NCBI GenBank assembly: GCA_037042185.1
Contig: JAXQJY010000020.1
Location: 620,001 to 684,000 of the forward strand
Origin: Sordariomycetes sp. S80-01Y
Taxonomy: Eukaryota; Ascomycota; Sordariomycetes
DNA: 64,000 bases
Reading direction: 5' to 3'
The stretch's first letter is position 1. Every line of letters starts with the position of its first letter. The notes beneath the pieces were generated by a model. The model saw nothing but the letters and a program-made list of their open reading frames with translations. It was not told the DNA's origin and did not search any database. Shown one piece after another: positions 21,918-32,879 of the stretch. Position numbers and translations under genes: made by a program.

Positions 21918-22693
21918 GGCGACTTGAGCTCCCTCGCGATGGGGGCTGACACCGCGGGCAGACTATTCGGATTGGTGATGGCAGACAGATAGAAGCCGCG
22001 AAGCTGAAGTCGAGGAAGGGAAACTACGCAATGCCGAGCCGAGGAATCCAGGAGTGAGAGCTGCTGATCATTGACTGTCGCAAGTGTGGAAGCTGCAGCT
22101 ATTGATTGTCCTGATTGAGGCACAAGCCAGGGGACTCCTGTGGCTGGTGCCCCGCTATCATCTGCGCCACAGCTCACGTGTCGTTGTTTGTACCTCCTGT
22201 AGAAGAGAGTGGCATTCTCGAAGATCTTTGTTCCCTATTATGGTCGTATTATAGTCTTCCAGAGGATTCACCACGCCCGAACCAACATTGCAGAGCCACT
22301 TCTACGTGCAAGGTGTAGCTTGTGCTCGTAAATGTTGGGTAGCGGCTGAAGCAAGTATGCGGTTGGATGACAGAAGTCCTGAAATGGAATCACGACTGTA
22401 CATGTTCCTTGAATACAAGGTTGGACTAGATGCGCTTAATATGTAGACTAACAAGAGATATCAGACGGAAAGTGAATGCGAATTTATGATCATTGTTTGT
22501 ATCATATCTACGTGCATCGAACGCCAAGAGAAGGGGACAGCATCTTGATCAGTGTTGTCCTCTTTTTGTCAGGCCCGCCCTTAATCGCGTCCCCCAAATC
22601 GCGTCTCCAACGTCGCCCATGGCAGTGATCCATCTTTTCAACTCGGCCATCATCAACTTCAGCATCGATACATGCGGCGCGTCTGGCTTTAAG
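21918..22693. other. Divergent intergenic region (ChAPs gene / HIR3)
   Basis: These 776 bp hold the two divergent promoters. An in-frame upstream ATG for HIR3 occurs at 22619. No other element is recognised. Confidence 0.5.
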
Positions 22694-25600
22694 ATGGTAG
22701 GTTCAATTGCTCAGCATGGCTCGGATACCTCTTTGCTAATGCGACACCATAGCCTGCCTTCCAGGCGATCAACCTCGAGCCCGAGGACAACGTCGACGAG
22801 CAGATCGACACAACCAAGGAGCTCCACGTTGAAGAAGCACACAGGCGATTCCACCGAGCTCTGCGCCTCCATGCCCAAGGCCCTCGATTTCGCGCCGAGG
22901 CCGAAGCTGCCTACGATGAGCTGTTCAGGTCCGACATCTACAAGTACCGCGAAGCAAGGACCGACTTCGAACGAGCCGAACGACACGCCAATGGCGAGGT
23001 CGACCCGCAAGATGAGCTCTCGGCTGGTCTCGACGTCGATGCCGGGGGTGCCGATGGAGTTGCCCAGTCGCTGTCGCAGGCGCTCTACCTAGGCTACAAG
23101 AACTTTGGGCAATTGTGGCTGGACAAGTTGAAGGACTCATTCGAGACGGACCCGTCGTGGAGGAGTAAGTCGAGGATATCATATAACGAAGATGGAGGAA
23201 AACAGGTGCTCGAAAACTGGGCAAAAGCTCTTGACCAAGACCCTTCCGATCCCGAGCTGTGGAGGTGCGCTGCCCGCTTCGCTGGAGCGATGAACAGCAC
23301 ACGCTTGAAGCGGTTCTGTCTTGAAGCTGCCATCGAGCTCGATGACGACCCTGCCGCTGAAGAAGTCGAACCGCCGTCCATCGCTGAAGCGCTAGCTGGC
23401 GAGAGCTTGAAAAGCCAGCAGGAGCTCTTGGGTGATTCGATGGCCCGATCGCACCCGATCATGGCACCATGGACCACGAAGGACATGCCGGATTACATCA
23501 AGAAACTCGCGGATCCAATGAAGTATCTGCCGGATCCAACGCGGCTTTTGACGCCGCCGGCCAGCAGCCCTTCGGAGGACCAGCAGATGCTCGAGAGTGG
23601 ACAGGGGGAAACCCTGACGGTCTCTTCGTGGTCTCAGCTGGGTAGAGAGCTGATGAAGCATCTCGAGGACACCCGCGCTGCTCTTCTGACATGCGAGTCG
23701 GTTTTGGAGGAAGCACAGGGCGACGTCAACATGTCGCAGCAACCCGAGCCGGAAGCTCGGCGCATCCAGAACGCCGTCGAAGAAGCACAAAGCAGCGAAG
23801 AACCTGTCTCGGCAACGTCCGACAAGAAAACCGAGCAAGGCGAGCAGGAGAAGAAGAATGGAGTTTCACCGGAAGCCCCAGAGAGCGAGAAAGACAAGGT
23901 CCAGAATGATCGCAGTGAATCAGCCCCTGCTACACGAAAACGCTCCCAGTCTGCAGCTGGCCTGGCCGAGCCTGCAGACGAGGACGCATCTCATGGCACG
24001 CGGAGCAAACGTGTCCGGCGAAGGGAGACCGCCGACTACAAAGCACTGTCGAAGGCTGTCGAAAAGGCTCCCCCTCCTGGACCGTCGATCGCTAGCCAGC
24101 TGGAAGCTTATCAATTATCAGATCAGCACCTGTTCCAAGTCACGCAAAGCTTTCTCGAACACATTGGCGTCGAAGACGACGATGCTTACCAACGACTGAA
24201 GGAGCTGAAGGACTCGGCGATGACCGAGGATCGCATGGCTGGATTGACGCCCCTGGCGTCGAAGGACCTGCGCGTTGCTACAACTAATCTTACCGATTCT
24301 ACTGCCAAGGTCTTACTGAATAAGGAGGAACAGGCATCTTTGGGCCTCTCCTCATTTCTCGAGCACGCCAAGTCAGGGTCTCAAGACCAGACCACGACCA
24401 CGCCATTCAACAACCACAAGGGGCTCCAGGCTTTCGTGGAGCAGCGCAACCAAATCGCTGACTCGACAGGCGGCGATGCTGCTTACGAATGGGTACGGTT
24501 TATCAGCACTACATACGCAGTGAACAAGTGGGACGATGAAATGAAGACACTGGTAGTGCAGATGCTCAATCAGCATCATGCCGGCCTGTTCGAGCGCACT
24601 ACCCAAGAGCTGGACCAAGGACGACTTGAAGGCCTCGCCACGCTCATTCCGATGCTACTGGAGCTCTACATCGATATTTACGAGCGCATCACCAATCCGA
24701 ACAGCGTGGTAGACTATGCTACCAGGGTTAGCACAAAAGACCGACTCAATCGATGGCTGGGCGTGGCTTCCCGGTATGTACACAGCCTCCAAGCAGCGCA
24801 GGATGACCCCATATTCATCCGCCACATGTGGGCGTCTGTCATGGCCGCGTCGTTGGCCGAGGAGCCAGTTCGGGAACACATGCTCTCAATGTGGACGTCC
24901 CTCAGGAATTTCCTCATCGAGCACGAATGCGCACCGATTTCGCTCCCTAACAACGTCGTGATGCCTCACATCACTGCCGAGGCAGCCGATCGCGAGATCT
25001 CCAAACTCACAACAATGGACTTTTTCCTGGGGTTGTTCCAGGACGAGCAGAAAGATCCTGACTATGTCATCAGGACTTTGGAGCCTGTTCTCAATCCGAA
25101 ATCGGTCCGTGTCGTATCGCAAGATGAGTCGCAGAACGGGTCTCCCACAGGAACCAGTGGTGAGCGGCGGGATGATTCTCAATCAGAAGAACAGGACGAG
25201 CCCCAAGAGGCGTCTTCAGCCGAAACCAAAGGAATACCTATCGTGGACTGCGCAAGCCAGGATCTGCGCGACCTATGGAAGTTCCTCACCACCAGTAGCA
25301 CGGAGCTTAGACTTTTCCTCTGGTCTCAGCTCGGACAGGCGTACGCGACGATCGGGTACAAGACAAAGAAGTTCTCGTGTCACCTCAAAAGCATCGAGAT
25401 GATCATCTCGGATCTCGACGGCGAGACTTATTGCAAGACATCCGACGAATCCCGGCAGCTTATGCTGATGCGAACGCTGAAGTCTTTGGATGAGCAGCTG
25501 GTGCTGGCATTGACGATGGGGATTAACGAGCCCAGTGCCTTCGATGTAATTGACGAGGACCACCTCAAAGCCAGCGCCGCGGCCCTCGCCAAGGCGAATT

Positions 25601-28600
25601 GTCTTCTGCACGTGGTAGCATTGTGTGAGGACGAGATTCGTATCGGCATCACGCCCTCGCCAGCGAGCAAGCCCACCTTCCAGAGCTTCAGCAACAAGCT
25701 CAGGGAGATGCAGGTGCGCGCTTGGACGCTGCAGTACGTACTGCTGGACGCCGCCGTTTCCCAGCTGAACTGTTTCGCGTTGCCTGACGTCGAGCGGGCG
25801 GGGTTCCTCGCGGCGGTTCATCGAGTCGTTGGCCTGCGTAAATACTGCTCCGTCTCGAATAAGATCTTCCTCAACATCATGAAGAGAGAGATCCTCAGGA
25901 TGAAGGATCTGGAGAACTGGGAAGACTACATTGAGCAGGTCTTGATTGATCTTTACGGCCTCAAACTTGGCGTGGGCGCGTACGCTGCCGAAGAGCACGG
26001 CTGTCTGGCCGAGCCCCTGACGAAGCCTAAGACGCTGGAGCTTGTGGAACGCGTCATGATGCTCGCGAACCGCATGCCTATCAAGGACTTGCTCAAGTCA
26101 GAGCTCAAGACGGCCATCGACCACATGCAGCAGACTATCGGTCAGCTCAAGTCGACGCCTCCCATGTCTCACAACCTGCGTAACTTCAATGAGTATCTGA
26201 AGAAGCCCATTCATCCTCTCCGGTTGTACCGTGCCCTGAAAGGTAGTGTCGATTTGGACGCGGTCAATATCCCCCCGCGGTCGGATGCCATTCTTGCCAA
26301 GCACGGCTGGTTCAACCTGCTAGGCATGATTGCCTTAGCCAAGTTCAAGGGCGTTGATCTTAACAGACGACAGACCCCCGGCGCCACCGATGATTTGCGC
26401 GTCGGCACCACATTCTTGCGCTTGCAGCTCCAATTCACCCCTGACCGCTGGGATACGTGGTTCCGCCTGGCTGAGTGCTTCGACTACGAGCTGGACGAAG
26501 CTGTGCTGTGGTCCGCCGACAAGATCAACAAAGACCGCGCCGAGCTCGTCAAGTTCCAACGCCACGCTATTCACTGTTATACGCTCGCTTTGTCCCACTC
26601 GCGCAATGTGGACATTGAGCAATACGAAGGCGATCCGCTCCACGACCTCTACTATCGCTTTGCCATGCGCATGTATGCTTCCAGCCGCGAGCCTTTCGCC
26701 ATGGAGCCCTTCAAGCACGCTGAGCAGGAGCGCTACTGCATCGAGATGAGCGGGATCAGCACTTTCAAGCGCATCGTGCACGTCGAGATGAAGCAGTACA
26801 AGGTCTGGAAGTTTGCCGCGAAGCTCTTCAAGATGGCCATGGGCCGCCAGCCCCAAAACTGGCAGAGCCCTTACATGCTCGCCAAGTGCTACTGGAAAAT
26901 GTACACCCTCAAGGAGGATGAGATGGACGAAGCCGATAAGAAGAGCCGCCCCTCCGTCACGATGCTCATCGACATATTGAAGAAGACGGTCGATGTCGCT
27001 TGGAATGCGCGCAAGTCCCGACGCAGTGAGCCTATCCTAGAGCCGCATTACAAGATCGTCTCTGTTCTGCACAAACTGGTCAAACGCGGCGATATACCAG
27101 CCAAGGACGCTGCGAACATTCTGTCGGAACAGCCCTTCGGCGTCAAGTTCAGCGAGGAAGACCACTACGCTGCCTTTATCGAGCCTGAAGACTGGGAAGA
27201 GTATGCTATCAATAACCTGACAAAGCTGCAAGACAAGGATAAGTCCAACTGGCAGCATAGGATCATCATGCGTCACGCTAAGATCGTCTTTGACGACAAT
27301 GAGGACCAGCATAACGCGGCCAAGACGGCCTTCAACATCCTCTCCGACAGCATGCTCACCAAAACCATGGTGATGAACGTATGGAAATGCGAAGCTGAGC
27401 GGCCGGGCCGTCACCACGTGTACACCGAGCGCTACACTCGCTTTGTAACTGACCTTCTGGTCATCCTGTCTGACCGCGCCAACATGGAGCAGCTGCTGAG
27501 GAGGATCCGCAAGAAGAGCGCCGACTTCTACCACTTTACCGACCTATGGCACACGGCTTGTCTCGAGTTTGTCAGGATACTGCGCCGGACGTACATGATG
27601 ATCGACTCACCCGAAGAGGTGTTCAAGAGCATGCCAACCGAGGAATTTGAGATCGTGACCGAGGGCATCACCGAATGGGCAGCTGGCGACGGCCCTTACA
27701 CGCGGGCCTTCAGCTGCATGAAGGATGCCATCGAACTGAAGAAGCTCAACGGTGGCTTGACCAGGTCGGGACCCATAGACGACCTCATTGTGGACTGCTA
27801 CTGCAAGATCTACCTGGACATTCGGGAGAGCCTGCCTTCTCCATCCCAAGTTATCGCGGAACGCAACCAAGCTAAAGCGGCCGGGGCCGAAGCAAAGCCT
27901 GTTCACACCGCACTCTCCAGCATCCTCAACCCGGCTGAGGGTCACGAAAGCCGCGGCGCGACACCGACGCCGCAGGACTCGGAACGCGCTGAGGGCAGCA
28001 CCCGCCGTAGAACGGGTATCCGGCGGCCCGACATTGTGCGTCGAGCCGAGGCCGCCGTTGCAAAGGCCATGGAGCCGCGTGCCGGCCCTGTCAAGAGCCG
28101 CCTGGGCAGCATGTCTAGCAAGCGTGGCAGCCAGACGCCTGTGGCCGCCCACAGCGATGACGGTTCGGATGAGGACGGCCCTGATGCGCAGGTTCGACGC
28201 GAGGCCGCGGATGTCGAGATGAAGGACGACGGCGATGGCGATGATGCCGACGACGAAAGCGATCTCAGTGAAGCCCCAGAGGAGTCGGACGAGGAGATGC
28301 CGCCTGGCCTGATGTTTCCCAACCTCAGACGAGTTGACACGGCGGCCGAAGCTAGCGGCGAGGAAGCCGATAGTGAGAGCGAGGGCGACGAGGAAGAGGC
28401 TGAGGAGGAAGCCGAGGAGGATGGCGAGGAGGAGGTGGGCGAGCCCGACGAAGGGGATGAAGAGGGCCATCACGAGGATGATCCTGAGGGCGAACATGAA
28501 CTTGAAGACGAGCAGGACGAGACCGCCCTGGAAGACGAAGAGACGGCTCTCCACACCGCCGACGAAGAGCAGCACGACGAAGACCACGACCACGAAGACG

Positions 28601-28650
28601 GCGACACAGAGATGGCTGATGTCGAGACGGCCCCGCAGTCGCCGACCTAG
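22694..28650 (+). CDS. HIR3: Histone transcription regulator 3 (HIR complex subunit, CABIN1-like)
   Basis: The first exon is the ATG itself (22694-22696), followed by a 56-bp intron and one long exon 22753-28650; 1966 residues. The N-terminus then reads MPAFQAINLEPEDNVDEQID, as expected for HIR3. An in-frame ATG at 22619 would add 25 residues and is less likely. Hir3 is the large TPR scaffold of the HIR histone chaperone complex (human CABIN1). It deposits H3-H4 independently of replication and represses histone genes. TPR-type helices start near residue 25 (EEAHRRFHRALRLHAQG) and recur through the protein, for example KQVLENWAKALDQDPSDPEL. The last 200 residues are a Glu/Asp tail after a basic stretch (RRTGIRRPDIVRRAEAAVAK), as in fungal orthologues. 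Long antisense frames inside it are shadows of this gene. Confidence 0.95.
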
Positions 28651-29189
28651 AAGGACAAGACAGGTTGGCCAAATGGGAGGCCGAAGCGCGGGAGGCGCGA
28701 TGCCGGAGCTGAAAGGCGGGACCTCGATGCTTTCAGAGAGTCGGGATTTTCTTGATCGGATGGCGCCAAAGGGGTTTTAAGCATAGAACAAGCACATAAA
28801 TAATATCTTTATAAGAGCGTTCATTGAGGGGGACACTGCAGGACGATCTGTTAGAAATAGGCAGCACGTAAACGAATGGTGGACGTGATGTGGCTATGGG
28901 ATTGACCTTGACGAATTCCTAAGCGGGCCTAGAGTAACGACAACTGCTCCTATATTCCGTGAGCTTCTTTGGACAGTTAAGAGTTGCATTGGTTGGGGTT
29001 CACTTGTCTCCTGACCTTTACGCAGATATTCGGCCCTAGCTAGGTGTGAATGTAACCTGGTCAATCAGCAGCGGAAGCGGCTCAAGCGTTGCGGGTTTGC
29101 CATTAGACGACCGTTGGTTCGAAAGCTTGTAATTGTAGATTATTATTGGAGTAGGAATCCATCGAACAAGACATCTTCCACTTGATCCC
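28651..29189. other. Convergent intergenic region (HIR3 / RRP3)
   Basis: These 539 bp lie between two 3' ends. They are A/T-richer than the flanking genes, with no gene or repeat seen. Confidence 0.5.
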
Positions 29190-30710
29190 TCAGCCCTCCT
29201 CGGCATCCATGTCATCCCTCCGCCGGCCGCCCTTGACCCTCATGGCCTTGGGGCCCTTGCTACTCTTCTGCTTCTCCTGCATCTCCTTCATCTCGATCTT
29301 TGCTATCCTCTGTGCCTCCTCCACGCGGCTCTGGAACGCCATGACCTCGTCCTTCTGGGTTGGGTACTCGGGCAGCTTCTTCTTGAGGAAGAACTCGATG
29401 CGCAGCAGGACCTCGATGTCGTACTGCGTCGTGATGTTGATGGCGATACCCGACTTGCCGGCACGGGCGGTTCGGCCAACACGATGGATGTAAGTCTTTG
29501 AGTCCTGCGGGAGGTCGAAGTTGATGATGACGTCGACATTGGGTACGTCCAGACCACGGGCTGCCAGATCTGTGGCAACGAGGATGTTTCTCTGCCTCGA
29601 GCGGAATTTGTTCAGCGCCCCCAATCGCGCGCTCTGACTCAGCTTAGCGTGTAGCGGGATCGCTCCGAAACCAAGGGTCCTCAGTAGAATCGAAATCCGC
29701 TGCGTCTCCCAAACGGTCCTTGTGAAGATGATCATGCTCCTGCCGGCGTGCTCATTCACCAGATGGACCAGGTACGTGTCCTTGCGCACCAGTGGGATGA
29801 ACAAGTAATGCTGCAGCAGCGTCGACACGGTCTGATACTTATTGGAGCTGATGCTGACCTTTGCGGGGTCGCGCAGGGACGCGCGCTGGAGCGACTCAAC
29901 CTTGGAGGACATTGTGGCTGAGAAGAGGTAGGTCCTGCGCTCCCGCGGGACGAACTTGAGGATCTTGTTGATGCTGGGACCGAAGTCCATGTCGAGGAGA
30001 CGATCGGCCTCGTCCATGACCAGGTATTTTAGCGTGCGCAGCGAGAACCCCTTGGTCTTCTCGAGGTGATCGACCAGGCGGCCGGGCGTCGCGACGATAA
30101 TGTGCGGCTTCTTGCTCAAGGCAATGCTCTGGGGCACCATGTCCAGACCTCCGACGATGACGGCGCAGCGCAGCGATATACCTGCGCCGAGACCTTCGAA
30201 TACCTGGCCGATCTGACTAGCGAGCTCACGTGTCGGCGCTAGTACGAGGCCGAAGAGAGGCTGTGGCTTATCGAGGAGGGCTTGAAGCATGGGCAGCGCG
30301 AAGGCGGCCGTCTTTCCGGAACCGGTCTCTGCGAGGCCGATGATGTCGCGGCCGCCGAGGGCGAGGGGGATGGACTGCGCTTGGATGGGGGTCGGGTGGG
30401 TGTAGCCGAGGGACGTGCAGGCTTCGCACAGAGAGTCGACGATGCCCTGGAAGAGTCAGCGATTGATTTGAAAAGATTTGGTCTGAGTCCGTACTAGTTC
30501 GGCAAACGTCTTCTTCTCTTCTGGCTCGGGCGCCTCCTCCTCGTTGGAAGGTGCATTTTCCAGGGTAGCGGATTCTTCCTCGGAGCCTTCCTGGGGATCC
30601 TCCTCGCTCGATTCTTCGTCGGAAGCGTCCGGGGCGGGCGATGGGTCCTTCCTGACCTTCTTCTTAGGGAGGTCCTCGTGGGAGATCTTGCGGCGTTTGA
30701 GGTCGGGCAT
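29190..30710 (-). CDS. RRP3: DEAD-box ATP-dependent rRNA helicase RRP3 (DDX47)
   Basis: Two exons on the minus strand, 30710-30495 and 30446-29190, with a 48-bp intron; 490 residues. RRP3 is a nucleolar helicase needed for early cleavage of pre-rRNA toward 18S rRNA. After an acidic, Lys-rich N-terminus (1-65) come all DEAD-box motifs in order: Q motif [10 protein letters not shown], motif I AETGSGKT, Ia APTRELA, Ib TPGRL, II DEAD ([10 protein letters not shown]), [24 protein letters not shown] and [12 protein letters not shown]. The basic C-terminus [14 protein letters not shown] fits this subfamily. The intron falls just before [10 protein letters not shown], joining the acidic tail to the helicase core. 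It is divergent from SSF1 across a 477-bp promoter. Confidence 0.96.
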
Positions 30711-30781
30711 CGCGGCGGTTGTGGTGGTGAAGGTTGAGGATGAGGTTGAGTTGCAGGTGGTTGTCGCGGGACGTCACCTTG

Positions 30782-30790
30782 GAAAATTTT
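30782..30790. promoter_or_regulatory. RRPE-like motif (GAAAATTTT) near RRP3
   Basis: GAAAATTTT lies 72 bp upstream of the RRP3 start. It fits the rRNA processing element core that marks ribosome-biogenesis promoters in yeasts and other ascomycetes. Confidence 0.5.
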
Positions 30791-30932
30791 GGTGGGGTCG
30801 GTCTTATCATGCAGTAGGAAGACATATTTACTCAGACAGCTCTGGCTCAGATGGGTCAGTTTGGGGAGTATCTACAGTCAGATTTTGATTAGCAGACGGA
30901 GACTTCCGTGTGCTGAGCCTCTTTGTGTGCTT

Positions 30933-30942
30933 TGAAAAATTT
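30933..30942. promoter_or_regulatory. RRPE motif (TGAAAAATTT) between RRP3 and SSF1
   Basis: TGAAAAATTT matches the RRPE consensus. It stands about midway between the two divergent start codons, so it could serve both. In yeast the element is bound by Stb3. Confidence 0.55.
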
Positions 30943-31187
30943 GAGAGGAGTTATTGAGAGTGATCACTTTATGGATTACTGCTCCTCATTTTGCCTGACT
31001 GTGTGGACATCGTTGGGAAGATCGCTACGCCTGCGAGTGCTCACTTTATTCTGTCTCTGATCAACATCGCTTATCGGCAAAGCCCCAGTTTAAAGTTTTC
31101 TCCAATACAGCCTTGCTCGGCTTCACTCTGCCCACGAACAAGACAACAAGAACCACCGTTACCAATTGAACCCCCTGAGAAGCCGCG

Positions 31188-32555
31188 ATGGCCCGCAAAC
31201 GCACCAAGAAGAGAACCCACGTCGGGGCCAACAACCAGGTCGTCGATGCCCCCGTCGGCCATGCCTCCGTCCGCGACCCCAAGAGCATGGTTGTGCGCAT
31301 CGGCGCGGGCGAGGTCGGAACCAGCATCAGCCAGCTAGCCACAGACGTGCGCAAAGTCATGGAGCCCGGCACGGCGAGTCGACTGAAGGAGCGGAGGGCG
31401 AACAAATTGAAGGACTACGCCGTCATGTGCGGCCCGCTGGGCGTCACGCACCTGATGCTCTTCTCGAGGAGCGACAGCGGCAACACGAACCTGCGGATGG
31501 CCCTGGCGCCGAGGGGCCCGACAATGCACTTCCGGGTGGAGAAGTACTCGCTTGCAAAGGACGTCCAGAAGGCGCAGAAGCACCCGAGAGGAGGAGGCAA
31601 GGAGTTCCTGACGCCCCCGCTGCTGGTCATGAACAACTTCACAACGCCCGGCGCCGACGCCAACTCCAAGGTTCCCAAGCATCTCGAATCGCTTGCGACG
31701 ACCGTCTTCCAGTCCCTCTTCCCGCCCATCAACCCACAGGCCACCCCGCTCAAGTCAATACGGAGGGTGCTCCTGCTGAACCGCGAGGAGTCAAAGGAGG
31801 ACGACGGCACCTTCATTCTCAACTTCAGGCACTACGCCATCACCACCAGATCGACAGGCGTTTCGAAGCAGCTGCGGAGGATCAACGCGGCCGAGCATTT
31901 CATGACGACAAAGTCGAGCCGCAAGAGCAAGATGCCCAACCTCGGCAAGTTGGAGGATATAGCTGATTTCATGACCGGTGAGGGAGGGGAAGGTTACATG
32001 ACGGACGCCACGAGCGGGAGCGAGCTGGACACAGACGCCGAGGTCGAGGTTCTTGACTCGGCACCCCGGAAAGTCCTGTCAGCGCGAGCACGACAAGCTG
32101 CTGCGAGGGAAGCGGAGCCCGAGGTGGAAGAGGAGAACGTTGAGCGCCGGGCCGTCAAGCTCGTCGAGCTCGGTCCGCGGATGCGCCTGAGGTTGACCAA
32201 GGTTGAGGAGGGGCTCTGCTCAGGCAAGGTCATGTGGCACGAGTACATTCACAAGAACAAGGCGGAGATCAAGGAGCTCGAGAAGCGGTGGGAGAAGAAG
32301 AGGGCCGAGAAGGACGCGCGGAAACGAGAGCAAAAGGCCAACGTGGAGAAAAAGAAGGCCGCCAAGGCCGCCAGCGGAGGCAAGGCTGGGCAGGACGACG
32401 ACGACGACGAGGATGAGATTGACTACAGCGACATGGATGTCGATGACTTTGACAGCGAGGGGTTGGAGGGCGACGCCGAGTATCAGGTCAATGAGAAGAT
32501 GGAGGGCGACGGCGACTGGGAAGACGAAGAGGAAGAAATTGCCAATGGCACATGA
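31188..32555 (+). CDS. SSF1: Brix-domain ribosome biogenesis protein SSF1/SSF2 (Peter Pan homologue)
   Basis: A single exon of 455 residues. SSF1 acts in 60S ribosomal subunit assembly and 27S pre-rRNA processing in the nucleolus. The N-terminus MARKRTKKRTHVG is the usual basic start. The Brix domain spans about residues 30-335, with the segments YAVMCGPLGVTHLMLFS, GPTMHFRVEKYSLAKDV and FILNFRHYAITTRSTGVSK, and ends with the conserved LVELGPRMRLRLTKVEEGL. A coiled coil of alternating Lys/Glu/Arg (about 370-410) and an acidic tail follow. The length matches fungal orthologues. The ATG context GCCGCGATGG is good. It is divergent from RRP3. Confidence 0.97.
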   Translation: MARKRTKKRTHVGANNQVVDAPVGHASVRDPKSMVVRIGAGEVGTSISQLATDVRKVMEPGTASRLKERRANKLKDYAVMCGPLGVTHLMLFSRSDSGNTNLRMALAPRGPTMHFRVEKYSLAKDVQKAQKHPRGGGKEFLTPPLLVMNNFTTPGADANSKVPKHLESLATTVFQSLFPPINPQATPLKSIRRVLLLNREESKEDDGTFILNFRHYAITTRSTGVSKQLRRINAAEHFMTTKSSRKSKMPNLGKLEDIADFMTGEGGEGYMTDATSGSELDTDAEVEVLDSAPRKVLSARARQAAAREAEPEVEEENVERRAVKLVELGPRMRLRLTKVEEGLCSGKVMWHEYIHKNKAEIKELEKRWEKKRAEKDARKREQKANVEKKKAAKAASGGKAGQDDDDDEDEIDYSDMDVDDFDSEGLEGDAEYQVNEKMEGDGDWEDEEEEIANGT

Positions 32556-32879
32556 GGCGACGGCTGGCTGTATGAAATGGTGCATGGATACGTATGGCGT
32601 TAAAGGGTTGCCCAATACCGTTCAATATCAGACATGTTTCTTGCCCGCTGCACGAGAAATAGAGACAGTATCTGACGGAGTGATGTACCCCTGCGTTTCC
32701 TGTTAGTGTCGCGCCTCATCCCTAAAGCTGTGATCCTTAGGGCCCCACTTATGTCAACCTCACTCTCACCATTACCTTTGCCCTTAATCCGCCGCAAGGA
32801 CTCGCCCCCGTGGACACTCTTGAACTCTGACCGCTGATTGTGATACTGCGCTATTATAGACTCCCATGGAATAGTCGCC
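32556..32879. other. Intergenic region
   Basis: These 324 bp separate the SSF1 stop from the PP2C start on the same strand. Nothing further is recognised. Confidence 0.5.

Larger units (their letters stand above)
30711..31187. other. Shared divergent promoter of RRP3 and SSF1
   Basis: These 477 bp lie between the start codons of two ribosome-biogenesis genes. Two AAAATTT-type motifs (listed separately) match the rRNA processing element. I do not find an exact PAC motif. Confidence 0.6.

Noticed and set aside
23165-23205. A possible GTAAGT...CAG intron near the start of the long HIR3 exon
   Set aside because: It is 41 bp, and removing it would break the downstream frame, which is open for more than 5 kb.
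27607-28593. A 328-residue open frame on the minus strand
   Set aside because: It is antisense to the acidic tail of HIR3. Its hydrophobic translation is the mirror of Glu/Asp codons, and the sense strand has clear family similarity.
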